A DNA stretch of 64,000 nt from Ampullaceana balthica (taxonomy: Eukaryota; Mollusca; Gastropoda; Lymnaeidae), in contig CALYLW010000056.1 of the NCBI GenBank assembly GCA_944989445.1, positions 1,083,948-1,147,947 on the forward strand, read 5' to 3'. The notes below the pieces were generated by a model, which had not been told where the DNA came from, did no database searches, and worked only from the letters and a program-made list of their open reading frames with translations. Both the position numbers and the translations under genes were made by a program. Positions 1 to 12,612 of the stretch are shown here, piece by piece (the first letter of the stretch is position 1; every line of letters starts with the position of its first letter).

Positions 1-231
1 GAGTGACAATAATCTTTATCCACATGACTTGTCTGTATCACGTATCCTTTCTGTGATATCTAAAATTAATGCCTTAAAAACTGAGCTAAGAAGAAAAGTT
101 GTTTTGTGCTCCTCTCGAATTGCGATGTCAAGAATTTGATGCATTCAATAAAGTTAATGAATACTTGACTAATTTTAAATGGGCTCATTTACCATTATAT
201 CTAGATTCTAGAGGACTAGAATAGCCAGGGG
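1..231 (+). other. unidentified coding-like remnant at left edge
   Basis: Two short open stretches in different frames (about 22-120 and about 132-228, ending in TAG) have protein-like composition, for example LPLYLDSRGLE just before the stop. They could be one reading frame broken by a frameshift, perhaps the 3' end of a transposon protein that begins outside the window. I do not recognise the family and claim no function. Confidence 0.2.
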
Positions 232-802
232 CGTTTGACCAAAAAATAATCGAAAAATTATATAAAACTTAAAACGTTTTTAATTCTATCAAATAGATTC
301 CCTCCCCCCCTCCCATTTTAAGGAAAAAGGATATTCCGTGTCGTTTGACTTGAAATATCTACACATAATCCTATTCAGATCATTTTTAGACACGTGTCAT
401 GCTTGTAAAACTCACCAGTGGCATTTTCGCTAACGAAACTCCCCCAAATCCCCGAGTCATGTGAGCAGGACCTAGAGTCTGGGGGTGGGGGGGGGTAACG
501 CACACATAAACTTGTATATTTTGGGGTAACGGGCAAAAAAGCTCGACGACTCCTGCCATGAGAGAACCAAACGCAGCTGCGGTTACATCACAAACGCTTT
601 GATGTCAACATCAAACAACGCAGTGTAACAATTTCATATGTTATCTTGTGAATTCTCAAACTTAAGGATTATAATTAGATTTAATTTTCGTGTCTTGATA
701 GCTTTCGCCAACCAGCGTCTGGTGGCCTACCAACCGGCACATTGAGAAGCACTGATTTAAAATAAAAAAAATAAAATAAAATAAAAATCATTAAATAAAT
801 TC
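232..802. other. intergenic, low-complexity with decayed hAT end
   Basis: No gene is visible. The stretch has C-runs and G-runs (about 301-315 and 480-497). At about 695-755 a decayed hAT terminus contains GGCACATTGAGAAGCACTG; the same kind of terminus recurs better preserved at 59030-59125. An A-rich run follows at about 760-790. Confidence 0.4.
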
Positions 803-949
803 TCAGCGACCAAATATTTCAGTGGAAGTTTAATTTAAAGTTACCCTTTTGATGTGACGTCACATTTCTTCAACCCCCCTCCCTCCCCCTCGTCACAAAA
901 GTGTGACCCCCTCCCCGTTAGGTGCGTGACGTCATTTATGGACGGCCCC
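803..949 (-). mobile_element. terminal fragment of a GGGGCCGTCCATAAATGACG MITE
   Basis: This stretch ends in the inverted form of GGGGCCGTCCATAAATGACG followed by TAA. Read on the minus strand it is homologous to the left end of the complete element at 41807-42245, including the TGTGACGTCACA block and the purine-rich tract. The opposite terminus is not found upstream, so the copy is truncated. The short duplication and the terminal sequence suggest a PIF/Harbinger-type family, which is an inference. Confidence 0.6.
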
Positions 950-1116
950 TAAAGAATTAAGCGAAAATGTCATTTTCAGTAAGGCAGATGAATTCATTGT
1001 AAAGCTTTGACTATGAATCAATAAAAATATGAAGGAAGTAGTAGTAGGTTATCGCTAGTTTCAAGCTATCTTAAAAAGTTTTCTTAATTTCTTTTTGCCA
1101 TCGCTATCAATTAAAT

Positions 1117-3021
1117 CAGGGGTCTCCAAACTTTTCTGCTGGAGGGCCGCATTTACTGTCAAACGGTAGTTTGGGGGCCGACTACACACCAGAGGTCCAA
1201 TAAGAAAGAATCAAAACATAGATGCTGTTTTTAATTATATATTTAATATCATTATATTTATAATATTAATATTATTTCATATTATATTTAATATTATTTA
1301 ATAATACATTGATACACTGCACATGAACACCTGTATTGGTGGGAATGGTGAAATTGTTTCCTGGATGCCAATATAGTAGATATTTCTGGCTTTAGATTTG
1401 ATATCCCTAACATCAACATTGACCTGAGATTATCATCAGACAAGTTAGTTCTCAAATTGTTCTTCACGTATTTCATCCTCGAAAATGTCTGTTCGCACAA
1501 ATATGTTGTTCCAAAGATTGAAAGGTATCTTGATGCAAAAGCTTTGACATTAGGAAAGTCTTCCTTGGTCAAAATTGGTAAAAACTCAAAAGTCCTTCTT
1601 TGAACGTGTCCCCAAGGCGGTCATTTGCTTGCAAATCAATTACCTCCAGCTGCAGTTCATCTGAGCAACTGGCCACATCTGCTTCAAATGGATTTTGAAA
1701 TAGCCGCACTTCTTCTGCCTTTGAATCAAAGTCAGAAAACCGCTCCTGAAACTGCAGCTGGAGGTCTTTGATGATCTCGAATGCAAATGATGTGGGGAAT
1801 TCAGCTGTTGCTTCAGCCATGAAGACCTGGCACTGCTGAAAGTGTGTCAAGCTGTTGGCATGTACTTGTTCCAAAAAAATGACAAATTTAGATCCGAAGG
1901 CCTTTTGGTGATTGTATAGATCAGAAACTAGATTTTTCTGTCCTTGTAGTTTTAGGTTCAGCAATTTTAAATTACCAGTAATGTCTGCAGCAAAGGCCAA
2001 TTTCCATACCCACTCTTCATCAGACAGTAATGGCTGTGACTTTCCTTTACTTTCTAGGAAGTCATGTATTTCCTTTATTACTTCAAATACTCTACTCAGA
2101 ACTTTCTCACAACTTAGCCATCTTACTGTTGTGTAATAAGTTAGGTAAATCTTGCTATTCTGTGTCTGTATCTTTCAACATGTCTCTGAACTGTCTATGG
2201 TTGAGCCCATGTGACCTTATTAGATTCACCATCTTCACCACAGGATTCAGTACACTGCTAATGTCCGCATATTTAGCACACAAAGATTGGTTGTGAATAA
2301 TACAGTGCAGGAACATTGGTTGTGGAATGTGTTTCTCATTTAACATCTGGTTCACTTGTCCAACCAAGCCTTTCTTTATGCCACTCATGTTCTTTCCTCC
2401 ATCAACAATCAAGCAAGTGAAGTTAGTCCAGTCTAAGTTATAATCAGCAAATGTTTTTTTTCCTTTCAATTCATTGAATATATCCTCTCCGGTAGCTGTG
2501 CCATAGCATGCTATGTGGAGAAGCCAGCTCTTGTGCCATGTTCATGTCTTCATCCACACCTTTAACGAACACAAGCAGTGGAGAGTTGGAACAGCTGTCC
2601 AGCGATTCATCCATTGCAATTGAAAATTGGCGAAACTTGCTTGCATTTTTCGCTAATTGAGTCACAATGTTATCACCCAAGTCTGCAACATGGCGAGCAA
2701 TGGTATTTGCACCCAAAGCTACAATTGTACATTCTTTAAAATGTTCTGGGCAAAGTTCCTCAGCTACCTCCAACAAACATTCATTCACTACTTCACCATC
2801 TGTAAATGGTTTGCCACTTTTAGCCAGGACATAGGCAACTTTATAGCTGGCCTTAGTTAAGGATTCATTTTCATTTGAGGATTTACTGTTGTTCGCTAGT
2901 TTTGTGGTTAACGACAGGTAAAAATAGTATCTCTTTTTGGACATTGAAAGGTCTTCAGGGGCCGGATGAAAGGGCCTCGCGGGCAGCATCTGGCCCGCGA
3001 GCCGTAGTTTGGAGACCCCTG
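1117..3021 (-). mobile_element. complete hAT transposon, GTF2IRD2/Charlie-like
   Basis: The 15-bp terminal repeats are perfect: CAGGGGTCTCCAAAC at 1117-1131 and its complement at 3007-3021. They are flanked by identical 8-bp duplications AATTAAAT (1109-1116 and 3022-3029), the hAT signature. The 1905-bp interior carries a broken transposase on the minus strand. Subterminal GC-rich blocks (GGAGGGCCGC, GGCCCGCGAGCC) resemble those of mammalian Charlie-type hATs. Boundaries are exact; autonomy has been lost. Confidence 0.95.
1294..2989 (-). pseudogene. hAT transposase, broken (GTF2IRD2-like)
   Basis: Four minus-strand segments in differing frames (2471-2989, 2155-2469, 1569-2000, 1294-1572) follow hAT transposase order. 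The first holds the N-terminal part with an RQFSIAMDES stretch, matching the catalytic Asp region. The second has MFLHCIIHNQSLC, typical of the GTF2IRD2/ZBED group. The last has the C-terminal dimerisation signature YLCEQTFSRMKYVKNN. Frame changes and stops separate the segments, so no full protein can be made. It is the former transposase of the flanking element; domesticated GTF2IRD2 proteins derive from related hATs. Confidence 0.85.
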
Positions 3022-3029
3022 AATTAAAT

Positions 3030-4511
3030 TAACCATCATTAATCTCGATATTTTAAGCATGCAAATCCGTGTGTAATAATCAAGTATTTTGTTTTAAAAC
3101 TACTGAATGCGTGTATGAAAATCCCGTTTCGTACGTTAGTTTTTGTTTTTAGTATTTATACTATACACTATACACCTTAATATACAAGCTGTAGTCAAGG
3201 TTGGAAGAAGACACTTGTCACGTGTCGGGCAACCACCGGTCAGCCGGCATTGCATTGCAGTTGCAGCTTCATAGCATGAATTGCATGTCATTGTGTCGTT
3301 ACTTGTCAATGTCATAGAAATAAAAGCAGGTCAAAAGTGTGTGTGTGTGGGGGGGGGATGTAAATTAAGAAAATGTTTTTATTAATTGTATTTGGAGCGT
3401 CGGAAAAAGATAAGATACGTGATTAAGTCTTAATCTTCAAGGATTTAGAACCCTCAGCCTCAACTTTTAAAAAATTAGGAAAGAAAAATAAGCAGGAAAA
3501 AAAAGTAATTGATAGAAATAAATACACGTTCTAGACATGAAACTTCATGGTTACCTTACTCTTACTTTTAATTTTAAAAAAATAATTAAAAAATTAAGTT
3601 AAGATTTGATTTTGAGGTAAAACTAAAACCATCCGGTTATTAATTTATTTATTAATTAGTTGGCCTGTGCTACTATCTGTCACTGTCAATACTGTCATTA
3701 AATGTCCGAAATTACCGTCTGTATTTTGTATAGTAATAATTTAATAATAGTATCAGTAATAGTAATAGTAGTAATATTTAATAAGTAATAATAGTATTAG
3801 TAGTATTATTATGAGTATGCCGCATGAATCTTCTTAATGAAAATAGTAACATTTTCTCAATTATGTAAGGTACATTACCCATTTTATTATTAATTTTGTT
3901 CTTTTATTTTTTTAATATTATTACAATACATGTATATAATATAATATTTTGTATATCAAATCATATCAGATAATAATGATTAAAACTGTTTTTTTTTAAA
4001 AATATGTTTAACTACTGTAATATTTGTAAATGAAATGACACATTTCAAATAACACAAATAACATTTTTATTTTTATAAACTAACGTATCACCCGTCAAAA
4101 ATGACGGAAGTTTTCAAAATAAATACACATCAGGTTAAAAAATAAGGTAATACAGAACTTTCATTTTTATTTTATTTATTTTATTTGATTCTTTTACATG
4201 TATTATCATATTGAACAATTTTATGCGGAACGTTAGAAAAGAGTTATATTTGGTGCAGTAATTTTTGGTGCGCACTATTGAACAAATCAGCATTACATCC
4301 AAGAAGCATTACATCCATTACAGGAATTATGTATGTTGATGATTTGTGTCATGGTTAAAAAAAAACAATGCATTCCAATACTCATTCCAATCAACATGCC
4401 TTTGTCAATTTCGATGTAAGTAAACTATATAACACAGTACTAATAAATAATGACTGACTTTAATGCCGACTTTGTTTTATCTATGTAGACTAAAGTACAG
4501 ATTTCATTTTA
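3030..4511. other. AT-rich intergenic region upstream of SLC2A13-like gene
   Basis: No reading frame of substance is present. There is a (TG)n-G run at about 3337-3358, ATT/AGT simple repeats at about 3730-3815, and long A/T tracts. The segment should hold the promoter and any 5' non-coding exon of the transporter gene. A pyrimidine-rich stretch ending in TTTTAG at 4507-4512, just before the start codon, looks like a splice acceptor, so transcription probably begins further upstream. Confidence 0.4.
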
Positions 4512-4524
4512 GAGATAGCTTCAG

Positions 4525-7500
4525 ATGTTTTCATCAGATGAAGACCATGAGTTAGAAATTGAGGCTGAGGAACTAATGATGTCAAACTTTACAGAGGACA
4601 CAAAACTTATTGGTTCACCAACAATCAGGCCAACTTCCTCACAATGTGTTAATTCTAAAGTCTTGGCTTCTAATTCTGTTGAATGTGATTCAGACTCTGA
4701 CAGCCTTAATAATGAAAATACTATTTACACAAGCCCTGTCATGTCAAATAAAAAGTTTGGTCATGGTTCAAGGGATAAATCGACCATTTATGTTTGGCTA
4801 CTTTCATCATTTGCAGCAATTGGAGGATTTTTGTTTGGGTATGACACAGGTGTCATCTCAGGTGCAATGTTATTGCTTAAAGACAAATTTTCTCTATCAT
4901 CTTTTTGGCAAGAAGTTATTGTCAGTGTTACAATAGGCTCTGCATTTTTATCTGCCCTTATCGGAGGATATCTTAACAACAGATTTGGGAGGAAAATAGT
5001 TACACTTGTTGCAAGTTTCGTATTTACTGCTGGTGCTGTTGTTTTAGCATTTGCGTCAACTGTCACAATGTTGGTGATTGGTAGAGCAATTCTAGGAATT
5101 GGAATAGGTATGTTTATGAAGTTAACTAATTGCAAACTTAAAAAAAACCATTCATGACATTTATTGTATACTTTCATTTGATGAGCATGAAGTAATGGTT
5201 TAAATATGATATATTTGTTGTAGGGATGTATGACTTATGACAGGTGCATTTTTTAAGATGTCAATTTAGCCTCCAAAATTTTACTAAAACTAATAAAATT
5301 GCAGAGTTTACCTTAGCTATGATTTTGTGTTTTATTTAAAGGAACATTGCTTTATGTTTTCTTTAATTTTCTGATTCACAAAAGATCAAACTAATATTAA
5401 TTGCTCCTCTAACCTTGCATCAGCTGATGTAAAGTCTTAAAACTAAATTAATAAATTAACCATTTTAAAAAAAAAGCTTTTTATTTTATAACCTGAAAAA
5501 AAATCTTTTTAATGATAAACATCACTTTTTATCCTTGAGGTTTTGCATCTATGACAATCCCAGTTTACATAGCAGAATGTGCCCCAGTCCATCTCAGAGG
5601 TAGGATGGTCACTGTAAATACTTTATTCATTACTGGTGGCCAGTTCATTGCAAGCACAATGGATGGAGGATTTAGTTACATAAAACCTAATGGTTGGAGG
5701 TACTCTTTAAAAAGCACTTTTTCAGCCTCAAATAAGATTTTAATTTTTTACATAAGCAATAGACTTATGGTGTTGCTAAATATTATTTTGAACCTATGCT
5801 GCTCACTATGCAAAATAGGCTCTGCCTTTCAATTTTTAATAAAATTCTGTTGCCGTTTTTATAATTAAATAAAAGAAAGCTTGTTTAGGCTTGAAAAATG
5901 ACTACAAGACATGTCAATTTATTGAGGGATGTGTTCAAATACCTTCTTCAGCAGACAAAACATTAAACAGTAATTGTTTATAAATAATGTAAATGTAAAT
6001 AATGTCTTTGTTAAGATTGTCATGAGCTACAAGTGTTATTTAAATTAACTAAATTTGTCAGTGTAAAATATAATGATTAAAAAATTTCATTCAAGTATGT
6101 TGTTGTTTAAATGGTTAAGCACTTGAAATTTTTTTTGTGGCAGGGTGTTAAATATCCATGTTTAATGGTTTACAATCTTTAATTTCTAAAGATCCAATGT
6201 TAAATGTCATTTTATAATGATAGCAATTGTTTAAATTTAAATGAAATTGACCTGAACTCAGTTATTTTTACCAAGTTTTTATTTACATGTCATCTATGCT
6301 GGAAACAAATGGTTTCAAAACAATTCTTTTCTAATGTAACGATAGGAATAACCAATTATTTTCAAATATTTTCTTGTACTTGTCTAAAAATTGCCTTAAA
6401 ACGTTTTAGAGACTTTAAACTACTTGAATTATAACATTTTTTTCTGCTTTGGGCAGATACATGCTTGGATTGGCTGGAGTGCCTTCATTAATACAGTTCT
6501 GTGGATTTTTCTTTTTACCTGAGAGCCCTCGGTGGTTAATTAGCAAAGGGAGAGAAAAAGAAGCATTGGAAATACTTATAAAATTACGGGGCACACCCCA
6601 TGTGGATATAGAATTGCTGGAAATAAAACAGACTATTGAAATTGAATCAGTTCATATCAACAAAGGTTAAAAAATATCTTTGGAAATTCTGTTGAATGTT
6701 TGCGCTCTTATATGTCTTGGTGGTTTCATCTTTACTTAATAAATTATTATTGGTGTTATTAATAGAAATGTTAGAATTAATATAGACTTTATTCATTCTC
6801 TGAATTTATATTCACATGATTTTTAAAGTTAATCTATAATAATAGTTAACACATTATCAACTCTTTTACAATTTAGAAAAAAACTTTCATAAGTTTTATA
6901 GATTCAATGGTTTTTTGAAGATTTTTTCTTTTCCAGCTGATTTTTATTCTGGGTTATATCCTCTAGCTACATTGTGAATAGTAATTATTGAGTAGATGTT
7001 TAAAATTGGTAAAAGAAACAAATTCACTTTAACATGAACAAAATTCTGGATTTTAGTATTTTGTATTTTCTAACTTCGTTTTAATTGCTTTATACATCCA
7101 ACTTCAGATGGCAATACCTTTGTAAGAATCTTGAAAACACCCTCTGTAAGAAGAGCGTTAATAGTCGGTTGTGGGCTTCAGTTGTTCCAACAGCTTAGTG
7201 GAATAAATACAGTAATGTACGAATATATTCTCAGTGTCTAATAGACTTGTGCCTAATTTTTATTTATTTACTCTTGTTGAATTTCATTTTCATTGCTTAA
7301 TTTTTGTAGTAATGAATATGCCATAATAAACACTTTATAATCTATTTAAAGGTACTATAGTGCCACAATAATAAGAATGTCTGGTGTGAGTAACCAGCAG
7401 ACGGCTATCTGGCTTGCAGCACTCACTGCGGGAATAAACTTTCTATTCACAATTGTAGGTGTTTGGTTAGTGGAAAAGATAGGCAGGAAGAAACTCATTA

Positions 7501-10500
7501 TGGGAAGTCTTGCAGGTAAAAAGAAAACAAAATTGGGTAAATTTGGTTTGCTTTAAATCATTTTACAATGTCCAATCATAAATATGCACATTTGAAAGTT
7601 TGTTTCAAAATTTATTCACTGTTAAAAATTGAATGTTTAACAAAGAAATAATTTGGCTCAGTGTTTCTATTAGCTCCCTGGTATTTGGTAGCCAGCTGCC
7701 AAGAAATATTACATAAAAAAATTATGGAAATTTAATTAAACAAAAAGATGGATACATTAATTGGTGATCAAATATATGTACATGTACTGCAATATTTCAA
7801 ATATTCAATTTATTTATTATATATTTTAGATGGTGACTAATATAAAGGCAATTTAAGAACAAAACATCTTTAATCTTGAAATATAAAATCTAGAAAATCA
7901 AAGAACATATATTAACTACATGTAATATGAAACAATTAAGTTAAAATAACAATAATTATGCTAAATTTTCAATATTATTTTATAATTAATGATCTTATTC
8001 TCAAATTTTCTTTAGGAGTTACCATCAGTTTAGTTGTTCTTGCCATTGCATTCCAATTGGCAGCCTTCAATTCACCAGAAATCTTTCCAAGGAACAATGT
8101 AAATTCAAATAATGACTCATGTTCATTGTATAGGTAAATTTCTCAAGAGACCTTACAAAATATATTCCTGGTTTCTAAAAGTTAATAAATTTGCTTTTCT
8201 ACTGTTCAAATATTGTAGATAAATCTTTTAAACAGTATATTTTGTTTTCAGATCTTGTGAATCTTGTATAGAAAATGCCAATTGTGGATTCTGTTACACA
8301 GGAAGTGGATCATCCATAAATGGAACATGCTTAGCCACAGATCCAAAAGAAAATGAACACTCAGATTATGGGGAATGTCAAAATGCAAGTTTATCAGGAG
8401 TAGTTTGGGCGTATGACTACTGCCCGACTTCATATTCTTGGATGGCCATTTTTGGTCTGGTCTTGTACCTGATGTTTTTTGCACCTGGTAAATGCTGCTC
8501 TTTGAGCTGTATCAGTAGCCTAGTAGTAGTGAACTAGCAGTAGCTTAGTAGTTAGTATAAGGGAATTAGTAGTAGTGAAGTAGCTTAGTAGTTAGTATAA
8601 GGGAATTAGTAGTAGTGAAGTAGCTTAGTAGTTAGTATAAGGGAATTAGTAGTAGTGAAGTAGCTTAGTAGTTAGTATAAGGGAATTAGTAGTAGTGAAG
8701 TAGCAGTAGCTTAGTAGTTAGTATAAGGGAATTAGTAGTAGTGAAGTAGCAGTAGCTTAGTAGTTAGTATAAGGGAATTAGTATTAGTGAAGTAGCAGTA
8801 GCTTAGTAGTTAGTGTAAGGGAATTAGTAGTAGTGAAGTAGCAGTAGCTTAGTAGTTAGTATAAGGGAATTAGTAGTAGTGAAGTAGCAGTATCTTAGTA
8901 GTTAGTATAAGGGAATTAGTAGTAGTGAAGTAGCAGTAGCTTAGTAGTTAGTATAAGGGAATTAGTATTAGTGAAGTAGCAGTAGCTTAGTAGTTAGTGT
9001 AAGGGAATTAGTAGTAGTGAAGTAGCAGTAGCTTAGTAGTTAGTATAAGGGAATTAGTAGTAGTGACGTAGCAGTAGCTTAGTAGTTAGTATAAGGGAAT
9101 TAGTAGTAGTGAAGTAGCAGTAGCTTAGTAGTTAGTATAAGGGAATTAGTAGTAATGAAGTAGCAGTAGCTTAGTAGTTAGTATAAGGGAATTAGTAGTA
9201 GTGAAGTAGCAGTAGCTTAGTAGTTAGTATAAGGGAATTAGTAGTAGTGAAGTAGCAGTAGCTTAGTAGTTAGTATAAGGGAATTAGTAGTAGTGAAGTA
9301 GCAGTAGCTTAGTAGTTAGTATAAGGGAATTAGTAGTAGTGAAGTAGCAGTAGCTTAGTAGTTAGTATAAGTGAATTAGTAGTAGTGAAGTAGCTTAGTA
9401 GTTAGTATAAGTGAATTAGTAGTAGTGAAGTAGCAGTAGCTTAGTAGTTAGTATAAGTGAATTAGTAGTAGTGAAGTAGCAGTAGCTTAGTAGTTAGTAT
9501 AATTGAATTAGTAGTAGTGAAGTAGCTTAGTAGTTAGTATAAGTGAATTAGTAGTAGTGAAGTAGCTTAGTAGTTAGTATAAGTGAATTAGTAGTAGTGA
9601 AGTAGCAGTAGCTTAGTAGTTAGTATAAGGGAATTAGTAGTAGTGAAGTAGCAGTAGCTTAGTAGTTAGTATAAGTGAATTAGTAGTAGTGAAGTAGCAG
9701 TAGCTTAGTAGTTAGTATAAGTGAATTAGTAGTAGTGAAGTAGCAGTAGCTTAGTAGTTAGTATAAGGGAATTAGTAGTAGTGAAGTAGCAGTAGCTTAG
9801 TAGTTAGTATAAGTGAATTAGTAGTAGTGAAGTAGCAGTAGCTTAGTAGTTAGTATAAGGGAATTAGTAGTAGTGAAGTAGCAGTAGCTTAGTAGTTAGT
9901 ATAAGGGAATTAGTAGTAGTGAAGTAGAAGTAGCTTAGTAGTTAGTATAAGGGAATTAGTAGTAGTGAAGTAGCAGTAGCTTAGTAGTTAGTATAAGGGA
10001 ATTAGTAGTAGTGAAGTAGCAGTAGCTTAGTAGTTAGTATAAGGGAATTAGTAGTAGTGAAGTAGCAGTAGCTTAGTATTTAGTATAAGTGAAATAGTAG
10101 TAGTGAAGTAGCAGTAGCTTAGTAGTTAGTATAAGGGAATTAGTAGTAGTGAAGTAGCAGTAGCTTAGTAGTTAGTATAAGGGAATTAGTAGTAGTGAAG
10201 TAGCAGTAGCTTAGTAGTTAGTATAAGGGAATTAGTAGTAGTGAAGTAGCTTAGTAGTTAGTATAAGGGAATTAGTAGTAGTGAAGTAGCAGTAGCTTAG
10301 TAGTTAGTATAAGGGAATTAGTAGTAGTGAAGTGGCAGTAGCTTAGTAGTTAGTATAAGGGAATTAGTAGTAGTGAAGTAGCAGTAGCTTAGTAGTTAGT
10401 ATAAGGGAATTAGTAGTAGTGAAGTAGCAGTAGCTTAGTAGTTAGTATAAGGGAATTAGTAGTAGTGAAGTAGCAGTAGCTTAGTAGTTAGTATAAGGGA

Positions 10501-12173
10501 ATTAGTAGTAGTGAAGTAGAAGTAGCTTAATAGTTAGTAGTAGTGAATTAGTAGTACATGTAGTGAAGTAGCAGTAGCTTAGTATTTAGTATAAGTGAAA
10601 TAGTAGTAGTGAAGTAGCAGTAGCTTAGTAGTTAGTATAATTGAATTAGTAGTAGTGAAGTAGCTTAGTAGTTAGTATAAGTGAATTAGTAGTAGTGAAG
10701 TAGCTTAGTAGTTAGTATAAGTGAATTAGTAGTAGTGAAGTAGCAGTAGCTTAGTAGTTAATATAAGTGAATTAGAAGTAGTGAACTAGCAGTAGCCAAA
10801 TTCTCTAGTTCTATAGCATAATGCAACTATTTGCATTTTAATTCCCTTCCTATTACTCTAGATCAGTGATGGCGAACATATGGCACACATGCCACAATCC
10901 GGACGCATAGCCTCATCAGCCGGCACGCGACTAATATTACTTCCTTAATCAAACTAGCTAAGCAAAACCCCCATTTTTTTATTTCATTGGAGTTTTGGCA
11001 CTTTGCTATAAATAAGTGGGTTTTTATTGAATTTTGGGCACGTGGCCCCAAAAAGGTTCACCACCACTGCTCTAGATAAATATTAATTAGAATTTATAAT
11101 TTTATCAAATTATCTTTTTTTTTAAATTTAAAGAATTGTATTTCTTCTATTATAATTTTAGGGATGGGCCCAATGCCCTGGACTATAAATTCAGAAATCT
11201 ATCCAATATGGGCAAGATCAACAGGGAATTCCCTATCAGCTGCAACCAACTGGATTTCTAATTTAATTGTCTCTATGACATTCTTAACACTGACTGAAAC
11301 ACTTACCAAATACGGTAGGTAAATGTAGACATTCCAGCTGTTTTTATTTCCCTCAGATGCCATCCTTTAAGTACATAAGCACTATGGGAGAGGCTTGGTG
11401 TGGATATAGAAGCTTGTTGGGTGGCTGAGGGGGGAGGTCGCCCCCCCAAAAAGGTACACATTAAAAAAAGCAATAATCAACATGAAAGCATCATCTAACG
11501 TATTTTATTGTCACAAATGAACTCACCAAATATTGTTCATATTGTGCTTAATAATAGCATTATTATTACAGGAATGTTTAGTTTGTGTGACATACTTTTG
11601 GTAAACTAGTGGTTCTAAATCATTTATATTCCCTACAACTATGCCAAATATATATTTTCATCAGACACCAGAGTTTGTACTATATGTATGAGCCCTTACA
11701 CTTAAAACAAAAAATGTGTTTGATATTTTAATGATTGTACCAATAAATTATTTTTTTTGTTTCCTAAAATAATTATTCCTATAATAGGGACATAAAACAT
11801 TATCATAACTCTAAAGACCTTTACTAGTTCTACTTTAGTAGTTATGCTGCTCTTTTTTTTTCCATTAAGAGTTGATCTAAGTATTTTTGTGATGTGGTAA
11901 TCAAACAAGAAATAGTTTGAAAATCTTCTACTTCAAAATTTCTATTCAATTTGTTGTAATATTATAAAATGTCTTAATTTCTTTCCACCAGGAACATATT
12001 GGCTTTTTGTTGGCATAGCAATCTTAGGATTAATTTTTATTGGTATTTGCCTGCCTGAAACAAAGGGGAGTAAGCTCGAGGAAGTAGAGGAACTCTTCGT
12101 TCAGCCATGGTGCACTTGTCGGGAGACATCAAGACAACAGTATAGTTCTTTGGAGAACAGGGCACCCTCATAG
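4525..12173 (+). CDS. SLC2A13: SLC2A13-like proton/myo-inositol cotransporter (HMIT), complete, 9 exons
   Basis: Exons: 4525-5107, 5540-5699, 6457-6665, 7108-7216, 7352-7515, 8016-8133, 8252-8487, 11162-11314, 11992-12173. All introns are GT-AG, all phases agree, and the product is 637 residues, close to the family's usual ~650. SLC2A13 is a 12-helix major facilitator that imports myo-inositol with protons at the plasma membrane. Visible marks: [16 protein letters not shown] in helix 1, NNRFGRK in the first cytoplasmic loop, [31 protein letters not shown] in helix 7, and [10 protein letters not shown] near the C terminus. Exons 6-7 encode a large Cys-rich outer loop ([15 protein letters not shown]), the PSI-like insert that separates HMIT from ordinary glucose transporters. 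The acidic 88-residue N terminus is cytoplasmic. Intron 7 (8488-11161) is inflated by a minisatellite and a hAT MITE. The start is the first ATG after a likely acceptor. Confidence 0.95.
8505..10797 (+). repeat. minisatellite, 40/46-bp units, about 50 copies
   Basis: This is a tandem array built on TTAGTAGTTAGTATAAGGGA plus AATTAGTAGTAGTGAAGTAGC. Units come in a 46-bp form with an extra AGTAGC and a 40-bp form without it. Point variants (AAGGGAATT versus AAGTGAATT; GTATAATTG) cluster in blocks, which implies local duplication. It fills most of intron 7 of the transporter gene. No ORF runs through it. Confidence 0.95.
10864..11069. mobile_element. non-autonomous hAT MITE in SLC2A13-like intron 7
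   Basis: Ends are CAGTGATGGCGAAC and GTTCACCACCACTG, flanked by identical 8-bp duplications CTCTAGAT (10856-10863, 11070-11077). The element is 206 bp with no coding content. It lies 92 bp upstream of exon 8 (11162). Confidence 0.93.
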
Positions 12174-12321
12174 TGTTTGCCAACATTCTTTGATTTACAC
12201 AATGACAAACTTAACTTAAATATTAGCACCTTATATGGTACATATTTTTGAGTGTTAATGTTACTTTTAGTTGAGCCAGCTGTATTTAAAATTCAATATA
12301 ATATTAAGAGGGAATGTTCAC

Positions 12322-12347
12322 AATAAATGTTTACACTGTACAATAAA
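12322..12347 (+). terminator. candidate poly(A) signals of the SLC2A13-like gene
   Basis: AATAAA occurs at 12322-12327 and 12342-12347, about 150-170 bases after the stop codon. Both positions are plausible for 3' end formation; the sequence alone does not show which is used. Confidence 0.5.
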
Positions 12348-12429
12348 TAAAAAATAATTGTATATTAATTCAGAAATTCTTCAAAATTATTGACTAAATA
12401 TTTTAACTGTTAACATGAATTTAGCTACT

Positions 12430-12612
12430 TGTTTGTCATTAACTGGACTGTCGAACCGAAGCAAAACCTGAGTCACGGGTTTGAGCCTCTGTGCTGGCAA
12501 GGCCCCCGGGGCATTGTGCTGGCCATACAATCTCTTGCTCATTAGTGGTGGCTCAATGAAACTTGTGAACACTACTTCACTTGCCCCATAGGCCGTCATG
12601 GTCTGAAAAGGG
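12430..12612 (+). mobile_element. SINE-like repeat, copy A
   Basis: A degenerate pol III B-box-like stretch (GGGTTTGAGCC, about 12478) is followed by a body that ends in AGGCCGTCATGGTCTGAAAA. The same tail occurs at 28255-28275, and a similar head (GAGTCACGGGTTCTAGTCTC) lies near 27645, so this is a dispersed tRNA-type SINE rather than a gene. The 5' boundary is uncertain. Confidence 0.55.
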
